Positions 34,225 to 49,651 are shown, counted from the stretch's first letter. The stretch is 64,000 bases of DNA from Takakia lepidozioides (GCA_030704615.1 CM060732.1:62911053-62975052), one strand, 5' to 3'. The notes: generated from the letters alone by a model not told the origin. A program made the numbers and translations.

Positions 34225-34566
34225 CTGCATCCAAATACCAGATCTTTAGCAGCATCTAATTGTCATTTAAGATATACGAGTGAAAATTCCAAATGAACCT
34301 CTCTATTGGCAAGTTTCATTTAATTCAAATACGCAAAACTAAAAACTGTTCTTGATTTTGTGACTTGGAATTTGGGAGCTCAATTCTCATGTCCACTACC
34401 AGTCAAGCCTCATAATCTCAGGATCTTCACACTTACTGTTCCTGGAAATCTGTCAACAAGTAAGAGAAAGTGCAGGACTAATGATCTCTTTCAACTTACC
34501 AAGAAGTAACCATGACCTTCCTTGATGTGTGAAGTGACGCACTTTCTTCTATGCATGTTACTGGTT

Positions 34567-37417
34567 TCACCAGTAATCCCCACACGAACAAACCCCATCC
34601 TGGAAGTGATGAAAACGGTGGGCATCCCGTACAACAATTGCTCGCCCAACAATCTTTGAGATGAACTTGGTTGCAGTGTGGCAGTCACCGCACACCCGAA
34701 GGTTTTTAGTGATGTGGATGGGTGTCCCAGGGGATGTACTGATAAGCCCTAAAGCTATGGCCAGCTTTTCACTGTGGTGGCAAAGCGAAGTTTCCTTTTG
34801 CTCCTCCTCCACATCATGCAATACAAAGCGTGTGTCTGGCACGTACCCAGCCTCCTTCATCATCTCAAACAATTTCTTCAGCTCAGCATGGATTTCCCTG
34901 ATTCGTGGATGCAGTTTGTCTTCTACAACAAATGTATGCACCTGGTTGTCCACCTCAATGCTGCTGCGCCCAGGCTCCTTTTTGACACCTCTGTCCTCCA
35001 TCAATTTTCTCACCTGCGCCTTTTCATCCCACCTGCCAGCTGCAGCATAGATGTTTGATAGCAGCACATAAGTTCCGGCATGCTGTTTATCCCACTTGAG
35101 AACACATTTTGCCGCACGTTCTGCTACCTTCACATCGCCATGAATTCTGCAGGCACCAAGCAAGGATGCCCACACTGAAGCACTTGGTTCAACTGGCATA
35201 TTGTTAACAAATTCCTCTGCCTGATCTAGTTGCCCTGCACGACCAAGAAGGTCAACCATGCAGCCAAAATGCTCCACTGAAGGACTGAGGCCATGATCTT
35301 GACTCATGGAATCAAAGAGGTGATGCCCTTCTTCCACAAGGCCTGCATGACTACATGCAGAGAGCAGAGATATAAAGGTGATGCTGTCTGGCTTCAAACC
35401 TTCCTGTTGCATTTGTTCAAATACTTGCAGGACCTCCTTACCACAACCATGCTGAGCATATCCTGCAATCATTGTATTCCATGATACCACATTTCGTCTG
35501 TCCATTGTATCAAACACATGACGTGCATCCTTGAGCCTCCCACACTTTGCATACATGTCGACAAGGCTATTCTCCAAATTGACATATGATGCAATCCCAG
35601 CTTTTGTGATGTCGGCATGGACCTCTCTGCCCTTTTCCAGGGCCCCTAGGCTGGCACAAGCATTGAGAACACAAATGAATGTAACTCTGTTGGGCGTTCC
35701 CCCCTCCCGTAGCATTTGCTCATAGATATGAAAAGCCTCCTTACCACACCCATGCTGAGCATATCCTGCAATCATTGAAGTCCATGAGACTACATCTCGT
35801 TCAGCCATACTGTCAAACACCTGACGTGCATCATTGACACTCCCACATTTGGCATACATGTCCACAAGATTATTACCCAGATCAACATTTGATACAATTT
35901 CAGCTTTGACAATATCAGCATGGACCTCTTTGCCCCTTTCCAGAGCTCCTAGGCTCCCACATGCATCTAGAACACCAATGAACGTGACCACATTGGGTGT
36001 CATCCCTTCCTGTTGCATTTGCTCGTAGATCTTCAAAGCCTCCCTACCAAACCCATGTTGAGCATATCCTACAATCATTGCACTCCACGAGACCACATTT
36101 CGTTGAGCCATATTATCAAACACCTGACGTGCATCCTTCATGCTCTGGCATTTGGCATACATGTCAACAAGGGCAGTCTCGAGGATGACATCTGGCACAA
36201 TTCCAGCTTTGATGATGTCAGCATGGACCCTTTTGCTCTTTTCCAGGGATCCTAGGCCGGCACATGCATTGAGAACACAAACAAATGTGACTATGTTGGG
36301 TGTTACCTTTTCTTGCTGCATCTGCGTATACATCTTCAAAGCCTCCTTACCGTACCCATGTTGAGCATAACCTGCAATCAGCGCAGTCCATGACACCACA
36401 TTCCGTTGTCTCATATTGTCGAACACGTGACATGCGTCCTTCATGTTACCGCACTTGGCATACATATCAGTGAGCGCAGTCTCCAAAATCATATCTGGAG
36501 CAATTCCAGCTTTGATGATGTCAGCATGGACCTCTTTGCCCTTTTCCAGGGCTCCTAGGCTAGCACATGCATTCAGAATGGAAACGAATGTGACCCTGTT
36601 GGGCCTTACCCCTTGCTGTTGCATTTGCTCATACATATCAAGAGCCTCCCTACCACACCCCTGCTGAGCATATCCTGCAATCATCGCACTCCATGAGACC
36701 ACATTCCGTTGCGCCATTTTGTCAAACACTTGATGCGCATCCTTCATGCTCCCGCATTTGGCATACATATCAGCAAGGGCAGTTTCCAACAAAATATTTG
36801 GTGCAATTCCAGCTTTCATGATGTCAACATGGACCTCTTTGCCCATTTCCAGGGCTCCTAGGCTGGAACACGCATTTACAATGCAAATGAATGTAACCAT
36901 GTCGGGTGACACTCTTTCCTGTTGCATTTGCTCATATATCTTGAACGCCTTCCTACCACACCCATGTTTGGCATATCCCGCTATCATTATATTCCATGAA
37001 AAAACATCTCGTTCAGTCATATTGTCAAACACTTGGAATGCATCCACTACACTCCCACACTTCGTATACATGTTGACAAGTGTGTTGAGTAGAAAGGTGT
37101 TTGGCTTCAATCTGCTTTGGATAATGTGGGCATGCACCTGCTTTCCCTCTGCTAAATGTTTCATCTTGATGCACTCCTGCAAGAGACAGACATAAGTACT
37201 GCAGTCTGCCCGAATGCTTTGCTGGTGCAAAATGTGCAGTGCCACTTTCAGTTGGCCTGCCCTACACAGTGTCCTCACATACCCACAAATGGCAGAAGAG
37301 TTATCCTTGACTCCCTCTCTTGGCCTTCTTTCAAGAACAGTGGCCATGTAGGAGGTGCGACCGCTTCTGCCGCTCTCATGTCCAATGGACAACTGTGCCT
37401 GATTCAACCCTGCCATC
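34567..37417 (-). CDS. DYW-type PPR protein, 949 aa
   Basis: A single open exon starts at the ATG at 37414-37416 (MAGLNQAQL), directly after acceptor TGCAG. Residues 60-700 are about 20 PLS-type PPR repeats with the recurrent VDMYAKCGS, MIAGYAQHGCG and NACASLGALEKGKEVHADI blocks. E/E+ segments follow (LLSACSHAGLVEEG, VWASLLGACRIHG). The DYW domain has HSEKLAIA, CGDCHTATKFIS, HRFHHFQDG and CSCGDYW at the C-terminus, with all zinc and catalytic residues I know for this deaminase present. The predicted role is site-specific C-to-U editing of an organellar RNA. Target unknown. The repeats at 35.5-37.1 kb are very alike, suggesting recent internal duplication. It may instead be the 3' exon of an OSB-PPR fusion. 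Confidence 0.9.
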
Positions 37418-37619
37418 CTGCATGTTTCTAAACTCTTAATGGTAACCTCATACCCTCACCTAATATACCTCGACTTTCCCAGATACTTCAAGCAATGATC
37501 TCTCCAGGTACTTGATAAATGTTAACACGCTTAAAAACCTACTGCAGTCATATATTGAGAGTACTACCAATTTGATCCTCTTGAATTTGGAAATCTCTCA
37601 GAAATCATCGAAACGGTAC

Positions 37620-38163
37620 CAATTGTAGTCTGGGCGTGGAGCTCCATGTTGTGCGGAGATAGTAGAAATATGACCATGTGCTCGACTAGGTATTCCGGCA
37701 GATAGCTCTGTTTTCACGCAAGCAGGGTTCGTCCCACTCTCAATCCACTGGGCCTCCTTGGTGCGTCTACGTCTGAAGTCTGGCGATCTTGGACTTTCAT
37801 AGGGAAACCACATGGTTTCATCTGAGCAGCCACAACTTTGGCCCTGGCCTCACAAAGACCAGGATACAAGCTCTGAGCTTCTGTCAAATAACAATGAACA
37901 ACCTTGAACAGCCTACTCTCATGCCCTGCTAGTACGTCAGAACCACCTAGCTGTTTTTTCCGAGGAAAAGTAAAATTGTGGTTAATGTAAGCAACTGGAG
38001 ACAAAATCCAGTCCACAACGTATCATAATGCCAGCTCCATCCCCAAGCAAAATCTGTCACCTCCTAAATGAAGATGGCCTCACCTTCTTAAAGCGTTTGT
38101 CCCGCCACTGTGCAGCATCTGAGAAGGACTCCTGCCAGAGCCGCTCTCTTCCTATCGCTTGGT
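37620..38163 (-). CDS. OSB PDF-motif exons upstream of the 949-aa PPR gene
   Basis: Exon 38084-38163 follows GCATGCAG and reads QAIGRERLWQESFSDAA, QWRDKRFKK, then donor GTGAGG. The second block (37620-about 37796) reads SPRSPDFRRRRTKEAQW, ESGTNPACVKTEL, ending PRPDYNW at donor TTG|GTACC. That donor is in phase 2 with the PPR exon (TG + G ATG, giving WMAGLNQ) across a 202-bp intron. The acceptor before SPRSPDF is altered: TTTCCCTATG stands where other copies have ACAG. Splicing of this copy is therefore uncertain. Unspliced, the frame ends at 37598. Confidence 0.5.
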
Positions 38164-40019
38164 CTGCATGCAAACACCGTTAAAACAAGAGCTTATTGCC
38201 TGATACTTCACTGAGGAATTGTGGGTCTCTCTTTCTTTCTCACACATACAAAAGAAACACTTTGAGACACAGAAAAGCGGTATACACACATTTCAGGCCC
38301 CACTCAAGGAGCTCACTGAAGGAACACAATGATATCGATTACACAAATCTTCCTCAACCGCCTAGGTTTTAAAATTCCGCTCGACCAACATGGTATAGTT
38401 CCTGCTGCCTTCAAGAACAACAAGGAGCCTGCATCCTCTCAATTCAGACAGTTTACAGACAGAGCACACTTCTGTACCTGTCTTCGCTTTCCCTGCAGGC
38501 TGAGAAGGCGTCATAGGCATCACTGGCAAGGAAATGATGCCCATTGGAGCTCCACAGCCTGGCCCATTTATAAGGTGCCCCATGTGAGGATTCCCCTCCC
38601 ATTCCCAGCCTCTGGATATGGCCTCTGCCTCACATCCTTCGAACCTTCAAAAAGGGCAGGGCTTGTAACAGAACATACGAAGATATTCCTCGTAACCGAA
38701 TATGCTTGACGGCTTACTCTAGAGTAGTCTAATTGAAAATCACGTCATTGTGCACCTACTCACAAACACGAAGGATATCCAGGTGTTTCGTTCCCAGAAG
38801 CACTGATGATTGTCCATGGGTCCCGAGCCGGAGACAAAGGCAGCGCTGATCAGCGTTGTTGCTATAAGTTACATTGGCCTGTGGGTTCACTCTGCATTTG
38901 AGGGCCTTGCGACTCAACAACGATTCGCATGAACGCCGATGTTCAGAATACTAATTTTCACTCAGGGTTTACGGCTTTCTCCACAGTGCTGTTGCAGTGT
39001 GCATCAATTGATCCGAACTTATCCCTATGACGTCCGAGAATTTGAGCAAATGTGAATGCAAAGCTAAACGCAGGCGGATGCATGGCTCCGGACTAGCCTT
39101 ATGCGCGGCGTCCCTGCACAAGGTCTAGTTTCCAGCAATATTGAGGGGCATGGCACTGTTCTTCACCTTGCCGGAGCAGCCTTTCCTTCCTCTCTCGTGT
39201 ACACAGGGCATGTGCATGCATTTGCGTTATAGAACCATACGAGTTGCCATCGATTAGACTCCAGGAAGAGTCGTAGCTAATCGGATTGATGCCATCGTTA
39301 TTGGGCTTGCATCTGCTGTCTTATGCTCAGGTCTACAAGTTCCACTCCAAGACAGCATCCGTTGATCAAGATCTCGGCCTTTCATTTGCAGTTCCGGTAA
39401 GTGAGCTGTGTAATTAGTGATTTGGGACTATATGAAGAGCCGAGGTTGAGTTTACCAAGAAGAAAATCATCATCATATAAAATATTCAGATCTGTACTTG
39501 TACTATGTTTGTACAGTGGCAGGAATCTTGTCGCTCTATGCAGCATCACTCACCAGTAGAATTGTACACTAGTGAAGTACATGGGAGGAAATCCCAAATA
39601 GTAGATGCTTTGAGGTGATATCGTTCCCGTTCCCGAGGCAACACAATATACATCATACCACGTACTGCAAGTTTTGGCCTTGCGTGCTAGGATATGCCCC
39701 TACCTCCTCTCCTTCCCCATTCGGTCCTCCCACGTTCAAGAACACTGCTCGACACAGAGAGAGACAGGGCCCAAACAATGAGAACACGATCAATTTAAGT
39801 TAAGTGGGGGATCCAGCTTAAATTTCGAGTGAATCACCATCTTTTATTGCCTCTTTATTGCACAAGCAATTCAAACAACGAATTACACAGACCAATTGAT
39901 CCGAGACATCTATTCAGGCGGCTGCCATGCTTGACACTCTCGGACTGAAATGACGAAATGTTTCAATGTACAACCACGGGAGTGGAAGATTCTCACTCTC
40001 GGGGGAACTCCAAACCACT
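38164..40019. other. No gene supported; includes the 3' region of the Lhcb gene at 40020
   Basis: Frames at 38329-38709 and 39615-39803 have no recognisable family. The 38.2-39.0 kb part may contain 5' exons of the PDF/PPR gene, but no OB-fold was recognised. 39.8-40.0 kb would be the 3' untranslated region of the minus-strand Lhcb gene. Confidence 0.4.
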
Positions 40020-41083
<1,064 letters not shown>

Positions 41084-43054
41084 GGCTACAAACTCAACAC
41101 CCACCGGAAGTAGAGAGCGCGAGACACAGAATTTCGTACTGCACAGTGAAGACGACGAAGTTGGAGAGGGGCTGGCGAGTTATATGAAGAGCGCAGCCGC
41201 CCTCAGGGATTTGTGCCACCATGGACGCCACATGGGCCTGCAATCTTCCCAATGGGCTGCTCGCCCCCACCCAGATGAGGCGCATCCTGCACGCCAATGG
41301 GCGCTGGCGCAGGCCGATGTGAGAGTGTGGCTTCCAGCAACTGCCATTGGCTCTGCAATGCTAACCACGAGCTTGCACGTAACAGCGTGATGCTTGCCAT
41401 ATCCCTCCCTTCCTGTTGGTTGTTCGCCCGTGTGGGCCCAGGGAAGACGGCCAGAATTTCCTGGTTAAGTTCGTTTTTCTCACAAAAATTCACCTTTAGG
41501 AATGGCGTCTTCTTCATCTCTGTGCACTGGGGAGTGAAAATTGGTTGTGGGGGAGTCTCAAGGGCAGAGTTTTGTTATCCAGATCGGTATGTACACTGTT
41601 TCGCTTAAACGGTTTCAAGACTGGACTCTATCTAAAAATACAGTGGCTTGACGGCACCATCAATGTCTGTAAGCACAATCACGTGCTTAACTTGTCAAAT
41701 TTCCGTTGCAGAAGAGACGTTGATATCGAACTCCGAGATCACCTGCCTACTCACATGCTTCAATCTCTGCCAGAGATTGAGGAGAGGAGTTCAATAAAAC
41801 TCGTGGGATAAAAAACTATAACATGCACCATCGAGCACTGTGCCCATGGCTTGAAAATTCATCGTTGCACGCATGATACATGCGGGTGACGGCGGTGGAG
41901 GAGGAATTTCTTACTAGGCATGCTTAGTTAGCTGTCAGAGATCAGTAGTCAGACAACAGGAAGAGTCTAGAACATCCTAACTCTCTTACAACACTACAGA
42001 TCAAGAAGCGCGCTTGGAAGGATTCATTTCACCAAATGAGACACCAAACATATATTGAAAACCAAAATTGATCTCCATCTTTAGCCGGCAACATAAGCAA
42101 CATAAGTTATATGAGGTAGATCTGTACACTACGCAGCAGACAATCGAAAGGAACATAAGGATTGAACCCTGCTTCAGCTCTTTCACGTTGATGGACCCAC
42201 CATGCTGGAGCCCTCGCCAGATAACTTGGGAGGAAGGTTCGCAATCCAATCACTACCTCCAGGCTGATCTCCCTAAATATATGATAGCCAATCCACAATC
42301 CTATCCAGTGACTATTTTTTAGGGTACTTCCAACTTTCATGTGCAAGTTTCGCTTTTCATGTTGAAGGGCTGTAATTTTGACTGCCCTTCATCCTTCTTT
42401 TGGAGGCCATTCATCACCCCCTTTCACTATTAAATGCTTTGGAATGTAGAAGAGTGCTATGCGATTGTGAGTAGCCTACTGATAAGGCGGTGGCAGGACA
42501 GGTGGCGAGTTGTTGGGTTCGATCCTCAAGGAGTGTAATGTAACCTGGACTGTGTAACTCCAGCGTACTGTAATCTTGGGACTCTCAAACCCTGTGTTTG
42601 GTGTAACTCCTAGCAGGACATTTATATAGGAGTTACACAGTCCCTTACAAGTCCCCCTTGATCTCTTAAGCCATTCCCTGAGTAGAATTCTTTGTTTTAC
42701 TAAGCATGTTTAACCAGTGTCACTCCGGATTTATACTCCCTTCAGTTCCATGTGACTGTTGAGAAAGGGTGGAGAAATTTTGACATGAAGAACATACGGT
42801 GCACGCATTTACTTCTTACATTATTCCTAGTGTTCACTCAAAAAAATCTTTAAAGTGAAACCTCCATTTGAATCCTCCAGCTTTCATTTGCAAGTTTCAT
42901 TTTTCTCTGGACCTTCGTGATGAAAGGTTCAGAGTTTTTCTTGCCTTTCTTTAGAAGGGCCCATGTTATTTTGTCCTTCATAAAATGGAGCAGTTTTGCA
43001 AGGTGAAGGGCGGCCGTTGCAGTCTTCCAAAAATAGCCAGAGGCCCTAAATCAC
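41084..43054. other. No gene supported; duplicated and SINE-like sequence
   Basis: Contains the promoter of copy A. A block at 42180-42315 is similar in inverse orientation to 58345-58455. A tRNA-like SINE candidate lies at 42470-42700. Frames at 41203-41517 and 42001-42346 have no recognisable family. Confidence 0.4.
42470..42700 (+). mobile_element. tRNA-derived SINE-like sequence
   Basis: GTAGCCTACTGATAAGG (42471-42487) resembles a pol III A box region, and GGGTTCGATCC (42514-42524) is a good B box. The spacing of about 40 bases is tRNA-like. Downstream is unrelated sequence with GGAGTTACACAG / GTGTAACTCC inverted pieces. No target duplication was confirmed. Confidence 0.4.
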
Positions 43055-43659
43055 ATGAGGTTTCTGTTGTGGTGATGTCAGAAGTTCAATCGCTGGTGGC
43101 CATATTGCGCTCAGACATGGGCATGCATTGGTGGATGGCTGCTTGCAACACCCAATTGAGACGCAGCGATTGGTGCAAACAAGCGTTGTGGCTGCGGTGC
43201 AATCCTGCGCGGGACTTATCTCTGCAATCCGCTTCACACTTCAACTGCGCTGTTTTTACTTAGTGCATTTTCTTCTCCTCTTTCCTACAGTGTGCCGGAT
43301 GAAGATTGTGGGCCCCGCATTCATCCAATCCTGAAGCAGAGCCGGAGGGGAAGCTATCCAGCAGATAGCGCTCTCATTGGCCGCCCAGATTTTCCCCACC
43401 CGCTTCCCGCTACATTCTCGCTCCATATTTTCACGAGCCTGCAAGTTTCTTATTTTGTGGACAGAGACCAATTCTCATTAACAATCGGCATATTCCATCC
43501 ATGATAGAGGTCGGTGGATTCGTGGATTCCTGGATTCTACCATCTCATCTTCATCCGTCTTCCTTGTGTACATTTTACCGTGGCACGCTGGGAAATCAGC
43601 AAGCTCCTTGAGGCGAGCCACGTTGCAAACTGCGAGATTATCTCCACCGAGTTACTCTG

Positions 43660-43676
43660 CCCTCCTATTTAGCCTA
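43660..43676 (+). promoter_or_regulatory. TATA-like element of Lhcb copy B
   Basis: CCTCCTATTTAGCCTAG contains TATTTAG about 100 bases before the ATG. An AGATTATCT (GATA/I-box like) sequence lies about 25 bases further upstream (43637-43645), a class of site common in light-regulated Lhcb promoters. The same elements are present in the mirror copy near 57710-57750. Confidence 0.45.
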
Positions 43677-43769
43677 GTCCTCCTAGCTCCACCTTCAGAG
43701 TCTTCTCTTTTCTCTCTCTCTACACTCCCCTGCCTGCTTGCTCTCTCTGGACCACAGTTGTTGGCAAAA

Positions 43770-44761
<992 letters not shown>

Positions 44762-45190
44762 ATCAGCTATGTAGACATTGGGAGCTCATTGAATAGTTCG
44801 CAGGTGTATTATACAAGGTTGTTCTCTAGTCTTAAGAGAACTGGTCTCAAACGTTTGGCTCCAATTTTTGCCTTGGTAATGTGCAGATACCACGTTTTGC
44901 TATAAACAGTCTTGTCGCACTGCTACTCGTTTTCTTTGTCATACAATGTAACTGGTATTGAGTCTATCACTCCCTCCTAATGCTGTTTCTGTGAACTTCT
45001 CAAATGTGGAGGTCGCCCTAAAGCTGCGAGAAGTAGAATAGACTGACTCAGTTAGTTTAGAAGATTGCACGCCCGAAAAACTCCGAAAGTGAAAATTATT
45101 AGTAGAATGTTTCATCATCACCCCTCAAAGTTGAGAAGCTGGGGAGTATCACTGAATGTTCAAATAATTGCTTGGCAGATTTCTCTCCGA

Positions 45191-46542
45191 CAACTTCAGA
45201 CGTAATTCTACTTTTTAATCCAGAAAGATCTTGCTCGTTTGAAGGCAAGTTTATTGCGTTAAATGGAATTGTAAATCACGAGTAAATTGTAAACTATGCG
45301 TCCATTTGAATGTAACTCTATACTTGACAGCTTCGGCTGTGAAATACTTATCTACCCTACCCTCTTGTGCTGTACTTCAGTACTACGTCATATATTCTAA
45401 ACACATAATGAGTTTTCTTTCAATTCGGTTCCTATTTACAATAATGACATAATTACACATGCCTCTGCGCATAAATCTGCTCCTTCTAATCAAATGGGAA
45501 ATAATGGGTAACAATAATCATTATGATCAAGCTGAATCGTTTAGTAGAAAAGTTATATTCAAATATGTAGTACAACAGTCAATTTGCACACAATGTTGCA
45601 ACTCAATTCTGCTAAAATTACATTATCCCTGTGAGTGCGAGCACCACATGCTGTGGCTTGCTTTCATACTGTGGCTTGCTTTCTCTCCTATGCCCAACCG
45701 ACCAAAGACCTCAGGCACTGACAAGAACATGGCATCCTTTTGCTATACACGCATGTTCAAACAGCATGTAATACAACTCCCATTTCTGTACGGAAAAGAT
45801 TGTTAACTTCCTCTCAGTGCCTCTCCTTGGTATACTGTCTCCACAATGTCGTTGAACTTTAGCTTGTCCTTGAGTGCCCAATTGATTTTGTTGTTGTTCC
45901 CGTGCCTGAGTCAAACATGATGTGTTTATTCCAAAAAAACACGTGATAGTACAGAATGACAAAACTCATACATTGTGTTGAAGTCTGGGACCTCTGTCAT
46001 ATCCACAAGGTAAATCATTTATGGTGTCCGCCACTGAAGCCAGCACCTCATCCATCTGGATACCAACCCCACAGACTAGAGCATCGTTTATCAACATAGA
46101 GCTAAGAGAAAGACACGAGCATGGGAAAAGAAAATCAATAGCGGAGAGAAAGAGAGAGGAGAAAAGAAGCAGAAACAAGCTTATCACAGTTGCAGGAGGC
46201 CAGTGGACAGAGTCTAGGGCTCTCATAGCCGTGAAGCTATGTCATACAACAATGGCATGGTATAGCAGTCAATTACCTGGGGGAAAACAATCCTCTCAAT
46301 GGGATGAAAATCTCAATTTGGAACAACCATAACTCTCCTGCAGCCAATCAGCAGAATACAAACCAAATGTAGAGAGAGAGAAACAGTGCACCAACGCATT
46401 AGGGCACCCGTGCTGCTTCATCTTGCTCAAAGTTGAAGTTGAAACATATTGTTGAACTGGATGCTTTCTTCCAGCTTCACTCCTTACAAAAACAGTGCCA
46501 ATTGTGAGCTTTCTGCTCCGCCATTCAGGCATGCTGTATGTG
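45191..46542. other. No gene supported
   Basis: AT-rich sequence with short frames only (for example 45459-45806). The last 200 bases before 46543 would be the 3' untranslated region of the PPR gene. Confidence 0.45.
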
Positions 46543-49084
46543 TCACCAGTAATCCCCACATGAACAAGACCCATCTTGGAAGTGGTGAAACCGATTGGCA
46601 TCTCGCACAATAACTTCTCGCCCAACAATTTTTGAGATGAACTTGGTGGCTGTGTGGCAGTCACCACACACCCGAAGGTTCTTGATGATGCGGATGGGCA
46701 TCCCAGCAGGCATGCTGATGAGCCCGAAAGCAATGGCCAGCTTCTCGCTGTGATGGCAAAGAGAGAATTCCTTTTGCTCTTCCTCTACATCATGCAATAC
46801 AAAGTGTGTGTCAGGCACATATCCAGCCTCCTTCATCTGCTCAGACAATCTTTGGAGCTCAGCGTGGATTTTGTCAATCTGTGGATGTGATTTGTCATTG
46901 ACGATGAATGTATGGACTTGCCTGTTGACCTCGATGCAGCTGCGTCCTGGCTCCTTTCTGACACCTCTCTCCTCCATCAGGTTTCTCACCCTGGCTTTGT
47001 CATCCCACCTCCCAGCCGCAGCATATATATTTGATAGCAGGATGTAAGCTCCAGCATGCTGTGGATCACTCTCAAGAATGCTTTTGGCGGCACGTTTTGC
47101 TACCTCCACATTGCCATGAGTTCTGCAGGCACCAAGCAAGGCCCTCCAAACGGTAGCTGCTGGTTTGACTGGCATTTGGTTAATGAAGTCTTCTGCCTCA
47201 TCTAGTCGTCCTGCACGGCCAAGAAGGTCCACCATGCAGCCATAATGCTCCACTGTAGGAGTGAGGCCATGATATCGAGTCATTATATCCAAATAATGAC
47301 GGCCCTCATTCTCTAGGCCCACATGACTACATGCAGAGAGAACAGATATGAATGTGCTACCGTTCACTTTCAGGCCTTCCTGTTGCATTTCTTCAAATAA
47401 TGAGAGCGCCTCCCTACCATACCCATTCTGGGCACATCCTGCAATCATTGCATTCCATGCAATCGCATCTCGTCTGACCATGTTGTTGAACACTTGACGT
47501 GCATCATTTATGCTCCCACATTTGGCATACATGTCAGCAAGGGCTGTTTCCAGATAAACATATGACAGAAATCCAGCTTTCCTGATCTCAGAATGCACCT
47601 CTTTGCCCTTTTCGAGGGCTCCAAGACTCGCACACACATCGAGCACGCAAATGAACGTGACCCTGTCAGGGGTCACCCCTGCTTCTTGCATTTGCTCATA
47701 GATCTCATAAGCCTCCCTATCAAACCCATGCTGAGCATATCCTGTGATCATTGCACTCCATGAGACCACATCTCTATTAGCCATTCTGTCAAAAACTTCC
47801 CGTGCATCCCTCATGCTCCCGCATTTGGCATACATGTCAGCAAGGGCCGTTTCCAAAATGACACCTTGAGCGATTCCAGTTTTCATGATATCAGTATGGA
47901 CCTCTTTGCCCTTTTCCAGTGCTCCTATGCTTGCACATGCATTGAGAACACAAGTGAAGGTGACACTGGTGGGGGTCACCCCTTCCCGTCGCATTTTCTC
48001 ATAGACCTCAATAGCCTCCCTACCACACCCATGCTGGGCATATCCTGCAATAATCACATTCCATGAGACCACATTTCGTTCAGCCATATTGTCAAACACT
48101 TGACATGCATCCTTCATGCTCCCACATTTGGCATACATGTCAGCAAGGGCAGTCTCCAGAATGAGATCTGGCGGGATTCCAGCTTTAATGAAGTCAGCAT
48201 GAACTGCTTCGCCCTTTTTGAGGGCTCCTAGGCTGGCACAGGCATTGAGAACGCAAATGAACGTGACTCTGTTGGGCCTCACCCCTTCCTGTTGCATTCG
48301 CTCATAGATGTCTAAAGCCTCCCTACCACAACCGTGCCGGGCATAACCTGCAATCATTGCACTCCATGAGACCACATCTTGTTTAGCCATATTGCAAAAC
48401 ACCTCATGTGCATCCTTCATGCTCCCACATTTGGCATACATGTTGGCAAGGGTATTCTCCAGAATGATATCTGACTTAACTCCACTTTTGCTGATGTCAG
48501 AATGGACCCGCTTCCCCTTTTCCAGGGCTCCAAGGCCAGCACATGCATTGAGAATGCAAATGAACGTAACTCTATTTGGCATCACTCCTTCCTGTTTCAT
48601 TTGCTCATAGATCACGAGAGCCTCCCGACGACACCCATGCTTTGCATATCCTGCAATCATTATATTCCACGTACTCAACTCTCGTTCAGGCATGTTGTCA
48701 AAAACTTGGCGTGCATCTGGCACACTCCCACACTTGGCATACATGTTGACAAGGGCATTGAGGAGAGAGATGCTTGGCTTGAATCCACTCACAATTACGT
48801 GGGCATGCACCTGCTTCCCCTCTGCCAGGTCTTTCATGTTGATGCACTCCTGCAAGAGAAAGATATATGTACTCGAATCGGCCTGAATGCCTAGTTCGTT
48901 CAAAATCTGTAGCACCTCTTTCTGTTTACCCGCCTTACATAATGTCTTCACATACTCACAAGTGCCAGAAGAATTATTGTTCACTCCTTCTCTTGGTCTT
49001 CTTTGTAATGCGGGGGTGGTGGAGGTACCCCTGCTACCTGTCTGATGTAGGACACATAACTGTGCTTGATTCAAGCCTGCCATC
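46543..49084 (-). CDS. DYW-type PPR protein, 846 aa
   Basis: Open from ATG 49081-49083 (MAGLNQAQLCVLH), after acceptor ATGCAG, to the stop at 46543. An upstream in-frame ATG at 49122 lies in the inferred intron, so MAGLN is preferred. Tandem PLS repeats span about residues 60-600 (ADMYAKCGSMKDA, MIAGYARHGCGREAL, NACASLGALEKGKEVH). E/E+ follow (LLGACRTHGNVEVAKRAAK), then a complete DYW domain: HSEKLAIAFG, CGDCHTATKFIS, NRFHHFQDG, CSCGDYW. Predicted organellar C-to-U RNA editing factor. It has one repeat set fewer than the 949-aa gene. Its PDF exons upstream are intact, which makes it the best candidate for an OSB-PPR-DYW fusion. Confidence 0.92.
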
Positions 49085-49276
49085 CTGCATGACAGAAAAC
49101 TCTCGGTTACAAACCTTTGCACTCAAACATAAATCTCCTAGATACTTGGAAGAAAAATCGTAGCCAGAGGACAAGTTTTCCTAGATTTACATATTACCAG
49201 TTAGCTACTCTGACAATAAACAGTCCCAATTCTACATGTTTCAGTTGGAATTCTTGAACCATCATTAAGACAATAC

Positions 49277-49651
49277 CCGTTGTATTCTCGGCCGTGTACA
49301 TTCATAGTAGAACCATCACCACATGGTGCTCGCCCTTCTATCATGGCAAATAGCTCTGTTTTCAGCCAAGGAGGGTTTGACCAACTCTCAATCCAAAGGA
49401 CCTCATTGGTGCGCTTATGTCTGAGGTCTGGAGATCTTGGACTTTTCTGTGAAAACCACCAGTGGGCAGCTGAGCAGCGAAGTTTCAACCACAGCTGTCA
49501 TAGAGCAACCACCAGGCCTCTTTCAAATAATAGGGAACAACCTACTTTTGCTCCTCAGGAAGATGCCTTACCTTATAAGACCTGTCGTCCCACCACTGCG
49601 AAGGATCGGAAATGAGGTCCTGCCACAGCAGGTCCATGCTTATAGCTTGGC
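49277..49651 (-). CDS. Complete OSB PDF motif in two exons, upstream of the 846-aa PPR gene
   Basis: Exon 49572-49651 follows GAATGCAG and reads QAISMDLLWQDLISDPS, QWWDDRSYK, ending on a codon boundary at donor GTAAGG. Exon 49277-49446 follows TTTTCACAG and reads KSPRSPDLRHKRTNEVLW, SWSNPPWLKTELFAMIEG, ending HGREYNG at donor GG|GTATTG. Together they give a full PDF motif (LW..L..P.QWWD.R..K, then PD.RHK...LWI...PPW). Across the 192-bp intron 49085-49276 the frame continues into MAGLNQ of the PPR exon without a stop. OSB proteins bind single-stranded DNA in organelles. Upstream exons and the true start were not found. Confidence 0.65.

Noticed and set aside
34661-37431. Plus-strand open frames opposite the PPR genes (also at 46654-49163 and, on minus, 52424-54950)
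   Set aside because: They are antisense shadows of the repetitive PPR coding sequence, with the same period as the PPR repeats.
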